Shown: positions 37,124-46,600 of the stretch, piece by piece
Numbering within the stretch: position 1 is the stretch's first letter
Layout: every line of letters starts with the position of its first letter
Source: Sulfuriflexus sp032250955
GTDB lineage: Bacteria; Pseudomonadota; Gammaproteobacteria; AKS1
NCBI RefSeq assembly: GCF_032250955.1
Contig: NZ_JAVVES010000004.1
Span: 5,675-69,674 of the forward strand
Length of the DNA stretch: 64,000 bases
Direction of reading: 5' to 3'
The notes under the pieces: model-generated
What the model was told of the DNA's origin: nothing
The model's database searches: none
Seen by the model: only the letters and a program-made list of their open reading frames with translations
Made by a program: the position numbers and the translations under genes

Positions 37124-37462
37124 TTAAAGCGCTTCCGGACCGGACTCGCCAGTACGGATGCGGACGGCCTGCTCCAGGTCAAAGACAAAGATCTTGCCGT
37201 CACCGATCTTGCCGGTATTGGCAGCCTTTGAAATGGCCTCAAGCACCTGTTCAACCAGATCATCATTGATGGCGACATCAAGCTTCACCTTGGGCAGAAA
37301 ATCGACGACATATTCCGCCCCGCGGTATAACTCGGTGTGCCCCTTCTGACGACCGAACCCCTTTACTTCTGTAACTGTTATCCCCTGCACGCCGATTTCG
37401 GATAGCGCTTCCCGCACATCATCGAGCTTGAAGGGTTTAATAATTGCGCTTACTAATTTCAT
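37124..37462 (-). CDS. glnK: Nitrogen regulatory PII protein GlnK
   Basis: 112 residues from ATG 37462 (MKLVSAIIKPFKL), which has AGGAGG seven bases upstream. The frame is open further, but those 16 residues are not PII-like. The T-loop carries the uridylylation site Tyr51 (HTELYRGAEY), the B-loop has KIGDGKIFV near 85-93, and the C-loop is RIRTGESG. GlnK senses 2-oxoglutarate, ATP/ADP and glutamine state and plugs AmtB when nitrogen is ample. Its pairing with amtB and an upstream NtrC-type control region fits this. Confidence 0.96.
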   Translation of the reverse strand: MKLVSAIIKPFKLDDVREALSEIGVQGITVTEVKGFGRQKGHTELYRGAEYVVDFLPKVKLDVAINDDLVEQVLEAISKAANTGKIGDGKIFVFDLEQAVRIRTGESGPEAL

Positions 37463-37523
37463 TTTTATTCCTCCTGCCGGTTGGCCCCACTTGCAGCAAG
37501 CGGGGCTCAAGCATGGCTAATGT

Positions 37524-38222
37524 TTAGAAGCTCTTTGCAACGGTGAAGATGAAGCGGTCATCACAAATATTTGCATTACCACAATTCGTACTGTCATTCA
37601 GATCGGTATCGGTGTAATCGAGGGCAAAATCAAAGCCGCCCATCGACTTGCTCAGACCGACCTTCCAGTCGTCGTAATCCTGACCATCATCGATATCCTG
37701 GAAGCCGTAGTGCAGGCCCAGGGCGAAATCGTTCATCAGCGGAATGTCCACGCCCACGGTGGTGTAGGTCGCGTCGCCGGTGCCGCCGAAGAAGTCACTC
37801 GAGTAGTTCAGGCCGGCACTGACCGCGGCCGGGCCGAAGTCATAAGACAGGGAACCATAGACTTCGGTAAAATCGTAATCTCCTGCCCTGGCGGCATCAG
37901 AGCTCGGGTAGTCGTAATAGATCACGCCGACGTCATAACCGAGCTTGTTGCTAAGCTCACCAGCGAAACCGGCGTAGTAGTCGACCTCGATATCGGCATC
38001 GTCACCAAAGTCCAGGTTGGATGCCCAGATACCGGCATACAGGCCGTTTGATACGGCCATATCGAATCCGCCCTGAACGGCCGGGCCATCTGTCTGGGAA
38101 ATGCCGCGGAATACATAGTCGGTTGTTAATGCCACATTGCCGCTGAACTCCACCTCGGCCATAGCCAGGCCTGAGCCGGCCATGAGGGTTGCTGCCGCAA
38201 TGCTTGTTAATGTCTTTTTCAT
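37524..38222 (-). CDS. TorF-family outer-membrane porin-like protein
   Basis: 232 residues with a signal peptide (about 1-22, GSGLAMA) and a beta-barrel pattern of alternating hydrophobic strands. The family start VEFSGNVALTTDYVFRGISQTDGPAVQGGFD identifies the TorF/TIGR02001 group of outer-membrane proteins, and the protein ends with a Phe. It is the first gene of the nitrogen operon, directly behind the sigma-54 promoter, and GGAGAT precedes the ATG. Co-expression with glnK-amtB suggests a role in uptake of a nitrogen source, as an inference. Confidence 0.88.
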   Translation of the reverse strand: MKKTLTSIAAATLMAGSGLAMAEVEFSGNVALTTDYVFRGISQTDGPAVQGGFDMAVSNGLYAGIWASNLDFGDDADIEVDYYAGFAGELSNKLGYDVGVIYYDYPSSDAARAGDYDFTEVYGSLSYDFGPAAVSAGLNYSSDFFGGTGDATYTTVGVDIPLMNDFALGLHYGFQDIDDGQDYDDWKVGLSKSMGGFDFALDYTDTDLNDSTNCGNANICDDRFIFTVAKSF

Positions 38223-38306
38223 GTCTCTATCTCCTGACGCTTTTGATAAAATTAGGGTCTGCCAAATGAAACCGGGTGGAAGTCGTTTACCACTTGCACT
38301 GCTAAT

Positions 38307-38323
38307 TGCACAAGCTATGCCAA
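38307..38323 (-). promoter_or_regulatory. Sigma-54 promoter of torF-glnK-amtB
   Basis: The minus strand reads TTGGCATAGCTTGTGCA. It has the essential GG and GC pairs at the right spacing and matches the consensus at all but one position. Transcription would start about 12 bases later, giving a leader of roughly 70 bases before torF. Confidence 0.8.
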
Positions 38324-38387
38324 GTAATTATTTTTTAATAATTACAATAAGTTATCCAATTCACTGGACGCCATATGGGGAAATACC

Positions 38388-38435
38388 TGCACCAATAAAT
38401 CTCAGTGCACAATATTGGTGCCCCGTTTTGGTGCT
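38388..38435 (-). promoter_or_regulatory. NtrC-type enhancer sites
   Basis: TGCACAATATTGGTGCC (38406-38422) fits the NtrC pattern TGCAC-N-GGTGCA. TGCCCCGTTTTGGTGCT (38419-38435) is a second, overlapping site. A half-site TGCACC lies at 38388-38393. They sit about 80-115 bases upstream of the sigma-54 box, the usual enhancer distance. Confidence 0.75.
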
Positions 38436-38499
38436 GAAATAATCGTCACTGTCCAGATTTTTTGGTTACACTTGGGCATCAGTCACACTGGATGGACTT

Positions 38500-38745
38500 A
38501 TGAACGAAACACGTAACCTTATAGATGATCTGACACGCCAGTTACGCGAGTCCCTGCCGGACGGCCTGGCAACGGCGCGCGAAGACTTCGACGAGACCCT
38601 GCGTCTGGCCATTTCTGCTGCTGTGTCGCGTATGGACCTGGTTACTCGTGAAGAATTTGATGTTCAGGCTGCCGTGCTGGCCCGTACCCGGGAAAAGCTC
38701 GAGGCGCTGATAACACGTTTGCAGGAACTCGAAAACAAGACATAA
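38500..38745 (+). CDS. ubiK: Ubiquinone biosynthesis accessory factor UbiK
   Basis: 81 residues of the BMFP/YqiC family. It has an N-terminal helix (NLIDDLTRQLRESLP), the AREDFDETLRLAISAAVSRMDLVTREEFDVQAAVL core, and a C-terminal coiled coil (REKLEALITRLQELE). UbiK assists the ubiquinone-synthesis complex with UbiJ in E. coli. It diverges from the nitrogen operon across 277 bp. It is followed by comM after 45 bp, a common pairing. Confidence 0.9.
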   Translation: MNETRNLIDDLTRQLRESLPDGLATAREDFDETLRLAISAAVSRMDLVTREEFDVQAAVLARTREKLEALITRLQELENKT

Positions 38746-38790
38746 ACCGCATGGGCAGGATGCTTGTGCTAACGAACAAGGAAGTCAGGT

Positions 38791-40305
38791 ATGTCGCTTG
38801 CTATTGTCTACAGCCGCGCTGCGGCCGGTATCACCGCACCGCTGGTCAGTGTTGAAATCCACATCTCCAATGGTCTGCCCGCGCTCTCGATTGTGGGGCT
38901 GGCTGAAACCGAGGTTCGCGAGAGCAAGGAGCGCGTGCGCAGCGCGATAATCAACTCCAATTTTGACTTCCCGGCACGCCGCATCACTATCAACCTGGCA
39001 CCGGCCGACCTGCCCAAGCAGGGCGGGCGCTTCGATCTCGCTATCGCACTCGGTATCCTCCACGCCTCGGGCCAGCTCGAGGCCCCCGAGCTTGCTGATT
39101 ATGAATTCAGCGGTGAGCTGGCACTGACCGGACAGTTGCGCTCCATACGCGGTGCCCTGCCTATCGCCATTGCCGCCCACCAGGCGCGTCGCCAGCTTAT
39201 CCTGCCCGCTGAAAACGCCGCCGAGGCCAGCCTCATCCAGGATGCCAGGCAATATTCAGCGCAACACCTGCTCGAGGTCTGTGCGCACCTGAACGGCACA
39301 GCACGACTGCCCGCCCGGCACGGCCGGCCCGATAACTGTCAGCCGCTTCACACTGATGACCTTGCCGAGGTGCGCGCCCAGCATCATGCCCGGCGGGCGC
39401 TGGAGATCGCCGCCGCCGGGGGCCATAACCTGATCATGATCGGCCCGCCCGGCACCGGCAAGACCATGCTGGCGAAACGCCTGCCCGGTATTCTGCCGGA
39501 CATGAGCGAGGACGAGGCCCTTGAATCCGCGGCGGTGTTGTCTGTCAGCTCGCAGGGTTTCGACCCCGACCTCTGGCGTCAGCGGCCCTTCCGTTCTCCG
39601 CATCACACCGCCTCGGCGGTGGCACTCGTGGGTGGTGGCAGCCAGCCCCGCCCCGGCGAGATCTCGCTCGCCCATCATGGCATCCTGTTTCTTGATGAGT
39701 TGCCTGAATTCGAGCGGCGCGTGCTCGAGGTGTTGCGCGAACCGCTCGAGAGTGGCTATATCTCGATCTCGCGCGCCGCGCGGCAGGCTGAGTTTCCTGC
39801 GCGCTTTCAGCTTATTGCCGCAATGAACCCCTGCCCCTGTGGCTATCTCGGTGACCCGGCCGGGCGCTGCCATTGCAGCGTGGAACAGGTCATGCGTTAC
39901 CGGGCACGGATTTCCGGGCCACTGCTGGATCGCATCGATATGCATATCGAGGTGCCGCGCCTCAAGCACGAACATCTGCATAATAGCGAGCCGGGGGAAA
40001 ACAGTGCCTCGGTACGGGCGCGGGTACAGGCGGCGCGGCAACGCCAGCTGCAGCGTTGCGGCAAGACCAACCATACCCTCAGCAACAAGGAAATTGACAC
40101 CTGTTGCCGGCTACGGCCTGACGACGCCCTTCTGCTCGAGAGCGCCATCGAGAAGCTTGGCCTTTCCGCCCGCGCCTGGCACCGCATCATCAAGCTTGCG
40201 CGTACGATTGCTGACCTGGCGGGGAGTGAGGACATTGCCACCCCGCATCTGCAGGAAGCTATCGGTTATCGTCGCCTTGATCGGCCCCTTCGCGGCCGGG
40301 GATAA
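38791..40305 (+). CDS. comM: YifB/ComM family Mg-chelatase-like AAA+ ATPase
   Basis: 504 residues. An N-terminal S5-fold/ChlI domain (SLAIVYSRAAAGITAPLVSVEIHISNGLPALSIVGL) precedes the AAA+ core with Walker A GPPGTGKTM (near 213), HHTASAVALVGGGSQPRPGEISLAHHG and Walker B LFLDELPEF (near 290). A cysteine-rich insert (NPCPCGYLGDPAGRCHC near 347-363) and a C-terminal Mg-chelatase domain complete the protein. ComM promotes branch migration of integrated DNA during natural transformation. AAGGA precedes the ATG. It is consistent with the type IV pilus genes in the window, but competence is inferred. Confidence 0.9.
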   Translation: MSLAIVYSRAAAGITAPLVSVEIHISNGLPALSIVGLAETEVRESKERVRSAIINSNFDFPARRITINLAPADLPKQGGRFDLAIALGILHASGQLEAPELADYEFSGELALTGQLRSIRGALPIAIAAHQARRQLILPAENAAEASLIQDARQYSAQHLLEVCAHLNGTARLPARHGRPDNCQPLHTDDLAEVRAQHHARRALEIAAAGGHNLIMIGPPGTGKTMLAKRLPGILPDMSEDEALESAAVLSVSSQGFDPDLWRQRPFRSPHHTASAVALVGGGSQPRPGEISLAHHGILFLDELPEFERRVLEVLREPLESGYISISRAARQAEFPARFQLIAAMNPCPCGYLGDPAGRCHCSVEQVMRYRARISGPLLDRIDMHIEVPRLKHEHLHNSEPGENSASVRARVQAARQRQLQRCGKTNHTLSNKEIDTCCRLRPDDALLLESAIEKLGLSARAWHRIIKLARTIADLAGSEDIATPHLQEAIGYRRLDRPLRGRG

Positions 40306-40367
40306 ACTGCAATCGGTTGCGTTTTGCTTTATCATTGCGTCAGTAAATATTCCCGACATCCTCACTT

Positions 40368-41126
40368 ATGCTAAAAAAGCGACTCCGTATACCGGGCGGT
40401 CAGGGCAAGGCGCTTGGCGCTGAACTTGACCTGCCGGAAAATAACAAGCCACGCGCTTACGCCCTGTTCAGTCACTGCTTTACCTGTTCCCGCAACCTGA
40501 AGTCTTTTCATGTCATTTGTGAAGAGCTGGCGAAACAGGGTATCGGTGTACTGCGCTTTGACTTTACCGGCATTGGTGACAGTGACGGCGACTTCGCCCA
40601 AACCAACTTTGCCAGCGATGTTGAGGATATTATCGCCGTCGCCGATTACATGGCCGCCAACTATGCGCCGGTTAAATTGTTAATCGGCCACTCGATGGGG
40701 GGCACGGCCATACTCCATGCCGCCGGCCGGATCCCCAGCTGCACGGCCGCGGTCACACTCGCCGCGCCCGCCGACCCCGGCCATGTCGCGCGCCACTTCA
40801 TCGGCAAGCGGCCCGAGGTCAACAAGACCGGCAAGGCTGAAATTACCGTAGGCGGCATGCATTTCCAGGTGGGCGAGAAGTTTTTCCAGGACCTTGCCTA
40901 TCCGGATGACGGCTCCAGTCTGCGCACCTACCAGAAACCCTTGCTAATCTGCCAGTCGCATGACGATGAATTACTCGACTTCCAGCATGCCGAGAACATT
41001 TATCGGCACGCCGGCAAACCGGCCTCGATCGTCAGCCTCGAACACGCCGACCACCTCCTCAAGCTCCAGCAGGACTCGCATTATCTTGCCAATATCATTT
41101 GCGCCTGGGCGGGTCGTTATCTCTAG
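40368..41126 (+). CDS. Alpha/beta hydrolase, stand-alone form of the hydrolase-OsmC family
   Basis: 252 residues with the nucleophile elbow GHSMGG (near 106-111), an Asp in CQSHDDELL (near 200) and a His in EHADHL (near 226-231), the expected triad. The whole sequence, from FSHCFTCSRNLKSFHVI to AWAGRYL, matches the N-terminal half of the alpha/beta hydrolase-OsmC fusion proteins. The OsmC half (about 140 residues) is missing. The protein stops where the linker would be, and the DNA runs straight into tandem repeats. The substrate is unknown. Confidence 0.85.
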   Translation: MLKKRLRIPGGQGKALGAELDLPENNKPRAYALFSHCFTCSRNLKSFHVICEELAKQGIGVLRFDFTGIGDSDGDFAQTNFASDVEDIIAVADYMAANYAPVKLLIGHSMGGTAILHAAGRIPSCTAAVTLAAPADPGHVARHFIGKRPEVNKTGKAEITVGGMHFQVGEKFFQDLAYPDDGSSLRTYQKPLLICQSHDDELLDFQHAENIYRHAGKPASIVSLEHADHLLKLQQDSHYLANIICAWAGRYL

Positions 41127-41142
41127 GCAATAAAAAACCCAC

Positions 41143-41264
41143 ATAAGTGTCGGTATGGTGGAGCAACTGACACTAACATAACCCTTATAAGTGTCAGTAT
41201 GGTAGAGCAACTGACACTAACATAACCCTTATAAGTGTCAGTATGGTAGAGCAACTGACACTAA
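41143..41264. repeat. Three tandem 44-bp repeats, each a hairpin
   Basis: Copies begin at 41143, 41187 and 41231 (period 44; the last copy is truncated). Each contains AGTGTCAGT, an 11-base loop and ACTGACACT, a perfect 9-bp stem. The first copy has a G in AGTGTCGGT and in GGTGGAG, so it is slightly diverged. The other two are identical over their shared length. It lies between the convergent hydrolase and cytochrome genes, directly before their shared terminator. Confidence 0.9.
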
Positions 41265-41290
41265 AAAAGGCCAGCCGAGGCTGACCTTTT
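41263..41290 (-). terminator. Terminator between convergent genes
   Basis: AAAGGCCAGCC (41266-41276) and GGCTGACCTTT (41279-41289) pair with one wobble on the minus strand and one mismatch on the plus strand. The minus-strand copy ends in a T-run, so it serves the cytochrome c gene best. The plus strand also ends in TTTT. Confidence 0.75.
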
Positions 41291-41326
41291 CGAGTTCCCT
41301 GACCTTCGTACCGAAGGTTCAGGGCA

Positions 41327-41821
41327 TTACTTGCCTTCTTCCACTATATATTCCACGGCAGACTTGACGGCATCGTCAGACAGGGCCGGGTTACCACCCT
41401 TGGCCGGCATCACGCCCTTGTCGCCGGTGAAGCCGTTGATGGCGTGGCCAACCAGCACATCCATGCCCTTGGCAATGCGGTCTGACCAGGCAGCCTTGTC
41501 ACCCAACTTCGGCGCACCGGCGGCACCTGTACCATGACAGGCAAAACAGGCAGAAGCATAAACATCCTTGCCACTCTGCTCGGTAGCCGCAACCTCGTCA
41601 CCCCCGGCTGCTGCCGTATCGCCGGCTTCAGTCACTTCGGCAACCGGTGCAATCCGCTCGGCAATTGCCGAGTCATCAGCCTCACCTGTGGCTGACTGGT
41701 CGTTATTATAGAAACCGCCCGTCATGAACTGTGCGACGACAAAAATCAGTATGGCAAACGCGACCAGACCCAGAATAAACTGCGTCAGGGTCTTCATTAC
41801 ATGGCTATCTTGCTGTCCCAT
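41327..41821 (-). CDS. Membrane-anchored cytochrome c5-like protein
   Basis: 164 residues. One membrane helix lies at about 14-33 (FILGLVAFAILIFVVAQFM), followed by an Ala/Glu/Asp-rich linker (45-83) and a class I cytochrome c domain. The haem motif is CFACH (92-96), and the axial Met is in GVMPAKGGN near 136. The layout matches the cytochrome c5 family of periplasmic electron carriers. It probably passes electrons between a reductase and a terminal oxidase. It is followed by a terminator and stands alone. Confidence 0.88.
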   Translation of the reverse strand: MGQQDSHVMKTLTQFILGLVAFAILIFVVAQFMTGGFYNNDQSATGEADDSAIAERIAPVAEVTEAGDTAAAGGDEVAATEQSGKDVYASACFACHGTGAAGAPKLGDKAAWSDRIAKGMDVLVGHAINGFTGDKGVMPAKGGNPALSDDAVKSAVEYIVEEGK

Positions 41822-42096
41822 GGTCTTTCCCCTTGAAAATGTAGGCTACAGTGGCCGCGAACATGGCCACCAGTGAAAAATCAGGGCCAGAGTATGCCAC
41901 AATCGGGCCGTCATAAAATACTAAACTACGGAAAAATAAGTGATATACCCATCAAAGATAGACGTCGCGAGTCCACAACGGTATGCTTGCCACGCTCCGG
42001 TCATTCCTGTGGCCGGAGAACGAAGTTCATCCCGAGATAATACAGGGGTTATCACGAATAACCCTTCTCGTTAACCGGGAATAAGCTCTACATTAT

Positions 42097-42173
42097 GCGC
42101 TCGTAGCTCAGCTGGATAGAGTGTTGGCCTCCGAAGCCAAAGGTCGTGGGTTCGACTCCCGCCGAGCGCACCA
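42097..42173 (+). tRNA. tRNA-Arg (anticodon CCG)
   Basis: 77 bases with CCA encoded (42171-42173). The acceptor stem GCGCTCG (42097-42103) pairs with CGAGCGC (42163-42169). The D-arm is AGCTCAGCTGGATAGAGT. The anticodon stem-loop is TTGGC-CTCCGAA-GCCAA, giving anticodon CCG, which reads CGG for arginine. The T-arm is GTGGGTTCGACTCCCGC. The 7-bp stems and all invariant bases are present. It lies at the junction of core genes and the metal-resistance region. Confidence 0.97.
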
Positions 42174-42406
42174 TTTAAATCAAGTAGTTAGCGACAATCT
42201 AACTTCACCGAAAATTGTCTGTGCCCATATTGTGCCCAGCGAAGACCTCATTCTTAACCGGGTTTCCACTACAGGGGTAATTAGTAGCTTTAAGTTATGA
42301 GCTCAACGTATCTCACTGGCCCGGAACGCCCTACTGAAATGGAAAATATTGGATATACTCCTGGCTATATACAGAAATTCAAGAGTCAATAAATTCCATA
42401 CGTACT

Positions 42407-43081
42407 ATGCCTCACAAAAAAACAAATTACTCCACTAAACGGTTAATTTATATTGGCATAATTTTAGCGGCGCTTATCTCTCTCTATTTCGTACTCGAAC
42501 AAGCAGGGGCGCTGGCCTTTCTGGAAAACACTGCCAACCTGAGGCCATGGATACAACAACAAGGACCCGTCGGCCCTTTTCTCATTATCGGCTTAATGAT
42601 GATTGCCATCATCATGAGTCCTGTACCAAGCGCACCGATAGCGCTGGCTGCCGGGGCAATTTATGGCCATACCATAGGCACAATCTATATTGCCATTGGC
42701 TCGGTTCTTGGTGCAACTGCTGCATTTTATATTGCGCGAATTTCAGGCATTGATGTTACGCGTAAATGGCTGGGTAATAATTACGGAAAAAGTTTGAGCG
42801 GCACCCATAACATGCTTATGTTTATTGTATTTATTTCGCGTTTATTACCCTTTATTTCTTTCGATATGATCAGCTATGCGGCGGGGGTCACCTCATTGAG
42901 TTACTGGCGTTTCGCGATTGCCACACTTGCCGGAATTATTCCGGCAAGTTTTTTATTAGCCCACTTTGGCAGCGAGCTCGCCACCGCTGAAAGCCAACGC
43001 ATCGGATTAACGATATTGTTACTTAGCGCCATATCACTCATCATTTTTGTTATTAAACGATTCTCAGACCACCGGAAATAA
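42407..43081 (+). CDS. TVP38/TMEM64-family (VTT/DedA-like) membrane protein
   Basis: 224 residues with about five to six membrane helices. The VTT core is visible: GPVGPFLIIGLMMIAIIMSPVPSAPIALAAGAIYG (near 54-88), IGSVLGATAAFYIAR, and the conserved FISRLLPFISFDMISYAAGVTSLSYWRF (near 143-170). The family is linked to lipid scrambling or metal tolerance, but the bacterial role is unsettled. It is the first gene after the tRNA and lies alone on the plus strand, 325 bases from the nearest minus-strand gene end. It is AT-rich compared with the left half of the window. Confidence 0.88.
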   Translation: MPHKKTNYSTKRLIYIGIILAALISLYFVLEQAGALAFLENTANLRPWIQQQGPVGPFLIIGLMMIAIIMSPVPSAPIALAAGAIYGHTIGTIYIAIGSVLGATAAFYIARISGIDVTRKWLGNNYGKSLSGTHNMLMFIVFISRLLPFISFDMISYAAGVTSLSYWRFAIATLAGIIPASFLLAHFGSELATAESQRIGLTILLLSAISLIIFVIKRFSDHRK

Positions 43082-43169
43082 TTCTCTCGTAATCAGTAAG
43101 CCTCTTTCTTATCATTACCAGAATCACCTCTCATCGCCAAAAAAAACCGGTTAGATTGCTGATGGCGAA

Positions 43170-43205
43170 GGGCTGTGGCCAATATGTGAACATCGTCCAC
43201 AGCCC
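43170..43205. terminator. Inverted repeat between VTT and lipoprotein genes
   Basis: GGGCTGTGG (43170-43178) and CCACAGCCC (43197-43205) form a perfect 9-bp stem around an 18-base loop. It lies between convergent genes. There is no T-run on either side, so termination is only possible. Confidence 0.4.
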
Positions 43206-43219
43206 TTAATGCTGCTTAA

Positions 43220-43615
43220 TCAATAATTGTGACGCCGCGCATGGTGTGTGACCACCACCTTCTTTGCCGCAGCCGCATCTATGTTTAGCATCTCGGAAAA
43301 TCCGGCTGACCGCACTTTGGTATTGCGGCGTCGGTAATCACCTCCAATGTCAAGCAAAAGGCGATCATCAGCCCCAAGAACCTCGATGTGTATATGTCCG
43401 TATATAGGGCCTCTGCCTGCAATTTTTCGTATTACCTCACCACGCACGCGCAACGCAGACTCTATTTGTGTGACTGTGACGTTGCCAACACTCGCCAACC
43501 GGGAGTCGACTTTTTCGATGATAATACTATCGGTAACAGAATCTTCAATTCCTGCAAACATTGCGCATCCACTCAACGTAATGGTTGACAATAATATGGA
43601 TAAATAACCTTTCAT
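43220..43615 (-). CDS. Uncharacterised lipoprotein in the czc region
   Basis: 131 residues from ATG 43615. CAGGAG touches an earlier in-frame ATG at 43621, so the second ATG has the proper six-base spacing. The lipobox is LSGC with Cys near residue 17. A beta-rich domain follows (VTVTQIESALRVRGEVIRK ... GPIYGHIHIEVLGADDRLL) with C-terminal histidines (VVTHHARRHNY). I do not recognise a named family. Its place beside czcA and the His-rich end suggest a periplasmic metal-related role, which is inference only. Confidence 0.7.
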   Translation of the reverse strand: MKGYLSILLSTITLSGCAMFAGIEDSVTDSIIIEKVDSRLASVGNVTVTQIESALRVRGEVIRKIAGRGPIYGHIHIEVLGADDRLLLDIGGDYRRRNTKVRSAGFSEMLNIDAAAAKKVVVTHHARRHNY

Positions 43616-43676
43616 TCGCATCTCCTGATGCTTTATCCGTTATGCATGTTGTCTATGTTCAAACTATCCGATTCGG

Positions 43677-46600
43677 TTAGCTATCTTTGGCGTTCCGATA
43701 AACCATACGATATAACGCTGGCAGCACCAGCAAAGTAAGCAGGGTCGATGACACAATGCCGCCGATCACTACAGTTGCCAGAGGTCTCTGCACTTCAGCA
43801 CCAGTGCCAACGTTCAGGGCCATAGGAACGAAACCCAGGCTGGCCACCAGCGCGGTCATCAGTACCGGGCGCAAGCGTCTAAGCGCCCCCTGCACAATGG
43901 CAGGTTCCAGTGCCATGCCTTGAATCCGCAGGTCGCGTATGAAAGACAGCATTACCACGCCATTGAGTACCGCGACGCCGGAGAGAGCGATAAAACCCAC
44001 TCCTGCCGAGATAGACAGTGGCAGGTCACGCAGTGCAAGAGCGGCCACGCCACCGGTAAGCGCGAGCGGCACACCACTGAATACCAGTGCCGCATCTTTG
44101 ATTGAGTTGAACGCCATAAACAACAGTCCGAAGATGATCAACAAGGTCAGTGGCACCACTACCGAGAGTCGTTTAGAGGCAGAGATAAGTTGTTCGAAGG
44201 TGCCACCATAATCCAGCCAGTACCCGGCGGGCAATTGCACACGTTCACCGACTGCACTTTGCACATCGGCAACGAACCCCCCGAGGTCACGGTCACGCAC
44301 ATTAGCAGTCACCACGATGCGACGCTTGCCATTCTCGCGACTAATTTGATTCGGTCCCTGAGTGAATGAAATATCTGCAACCTCACCCAATGGAATGCTG
44401 TGCGGCGTAACACGAGCCACTCTCATCACATCTGCATCGCCACTCACCTCATCACCACTATCTTCCGGTAATCGTATGGGCAGGCGGGACAGATGCTCCA
44501 GGTCGGTACGCAACAATTCAGGCAAGCGCACCACCAGATCGAAACGGCGATCTCCTTCAAACACCTGGCCTACCTTCTCGCCGCCCATTGAAATGCGCAG
44601 GGTTTCATGCACTGCTGTGACATTCAGTCCGTAGCGAGCCAGCCGTTCGCGGTCAGGCATCACCATTAAGGTTGGCAAACCGGTGGCTTGCTCGATACGT
44701 ACATCTGACGCACCGGGCACGGTTGCCAACACTTTTTCTACCTGTTCTGCGAGTTCCACCAGCGTATCGAAGTCATCCCCGTAGACTTTCACTGCGAGGT
44801 CCGAACGCACCCCGGAGATTAACTCGTTAAAACGCATCTGGATGGGCTGGGTGAATTCATAGTTATTACCAGGAATGGCACGCGCAGCCGCAGCTAACTC
44901 TTCTACAAATTGTGCCTTGGGCTTGTCCGGATCCGGCCATTGCTCACGCGGCTTTAACATAACGAAGGTGTCAGCCACGTTCGGCGGCATAGGATCAGTA
45001 GCCACTTCAGCTGTGCCTAGTTTGGCGAATACATGTGACACTTCCGGGAACTCGCTTATTCGTGATTCCAATGCCTCTTGCATCGCTACTGCCTGAGAGA
45101 GGCTGGTACCGGGAATGCGCAGGGCATGCACAGCCATGTCGCCTTCGTCGAGGTTAGGCACGAACTCGGCACCCATGCGTCCGGCATAAATTGCCGACAC
45201 GACCACCAGACTGATGGCCACCATGACTACTTGCCAGCGATTGCTTAAAGCCATATATAATGCAGGCTCATATGCACGACGCAAACCCGCCATCAAGCGA
45301 TTGTCATGTTCTTTGACTTTTCCACTAACGAACAGGGCCACGGCGGCAGGGACTGCGGTGACGGACAATACTAATGCTGCCAGTAATGCTGTTACTACGG
45401 TAAAGGCCATCGGGTGGAACATCTTGCCTTCGATACCAGTGAGGGCAAAGATCGGGAGGTAGGCGATCAGGATGATCAACACACCGAATACACTCGGCCG
45501 TACCACTTCGACGGTAGCCTCGCGCACCAGGCGAAGACGCTCCTTCAGATCGGGCAAGGAACCGTGCATACGCTGGTAGGCTGCCAGCCTCGTCAGGCAG
45601 TTCTCGACGATGATTACCGCGCCGTCCACGATCAGGCCAAAGTCCAGTGCCCCCAGACTCATGAGGTTGGCAGACACCTGCGATTCCACCATGCCTGTGA
45701 TGGTCATTAGCATTGCTGCAGGGATGACGGCGGCTGTAATCAGTGCCGCTCGCCAATTACCAAGCAACAATAATAATACTATGATCACCAACAGCGCCCC
45801 TTCGACAAGGTTCTTCTGCACAGTTGCGATGGTCTTGTCTACTAACGTGGTACGGTCATACAGCGGGGTCAGCTCCACCCCTTCAGGTAGCGAAGGCTTG
45901 ATTGCCTCAAGACGTGCGGCTGTCGCCTGTGATACCACGCGACTGTTTTCACCGACCAGCATGAAGACAGTACCGAGTACCACCTCCTTGCCGTTCTGGG
46001 TGGCTGCACCGGTACGCAATTCGTGTCCCAGGGTGACCGTGGCAACATCGGCGAGCAGGATCGGCACACCGTTGCGCATGGCGACGGCAAGACCCCGGAT
46101 TTCATCCAGGTTGGCCAACTGGCCCGGCGAGCGGATCAGATACTGCGCGCCAAAACGCTCGATATAACCCGCTCCAGTGTTCAGATTATTGCGCGCTAAA
46201 GCTGCCATCAGGTCTTGCAATGTCAGGTCGTGGGCCAGCAATTTGTCAGGGTCAGGCAGCACATGAAACTGCTTGGTATAACCGCCGATGGTGTTGACCT
46301 CTACTACACCCGGGGTCTGGCGCAATTGTGGTCGCACAATCCAGTCTTGTACTGTGCGCAGCTCCATTGGCGTCAGTTCCGATCCCTCCCTGGCCGCAAC
46401 CGTGTACATGAAGATTTCGCCCAGGCCTGTAGCGATAGGCCCCATCGCCGGTTCAATTCCTTGCGGCAGGCGCTCCTTTACTTCTATCAAACGCTCACTA
46501 ATCAACTGGCGTGCCCAATAGATATCAGTCCCATCCTCGAAAACCACGGTAACCTGAGAGAGGCCGTAACGTGATACTGAACGCGTCTCGGTTAACCGCG

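Noticed and set aside
41143..41264. Possible CRISPR array
   Set aside because: The 44-bp units are contiguous with no unique spacers, and there are no cas genes in the window.
42046..42064. Hairpin GGGTTAT/ATAACCC upstream of the tRNA as a terminator
   Set aside because: The stem is only 7 bp with no T-run, and it lies between divergent units where no transcript clearly ends.
42174..42406. Integrase gene next to tRNA-Arg
   Set aside because: No frame of useful length exists in this 233-bp gap, and nothing resembles a tyrosine recombinase. It holds only a short TGTGCCCA direct repeat.
45610..46167. A plus-strand open frame inside czcA
   Set aside because: Low-complexity Ser/Thr/Arg-rich translation antisense to a well-supported RND pump.
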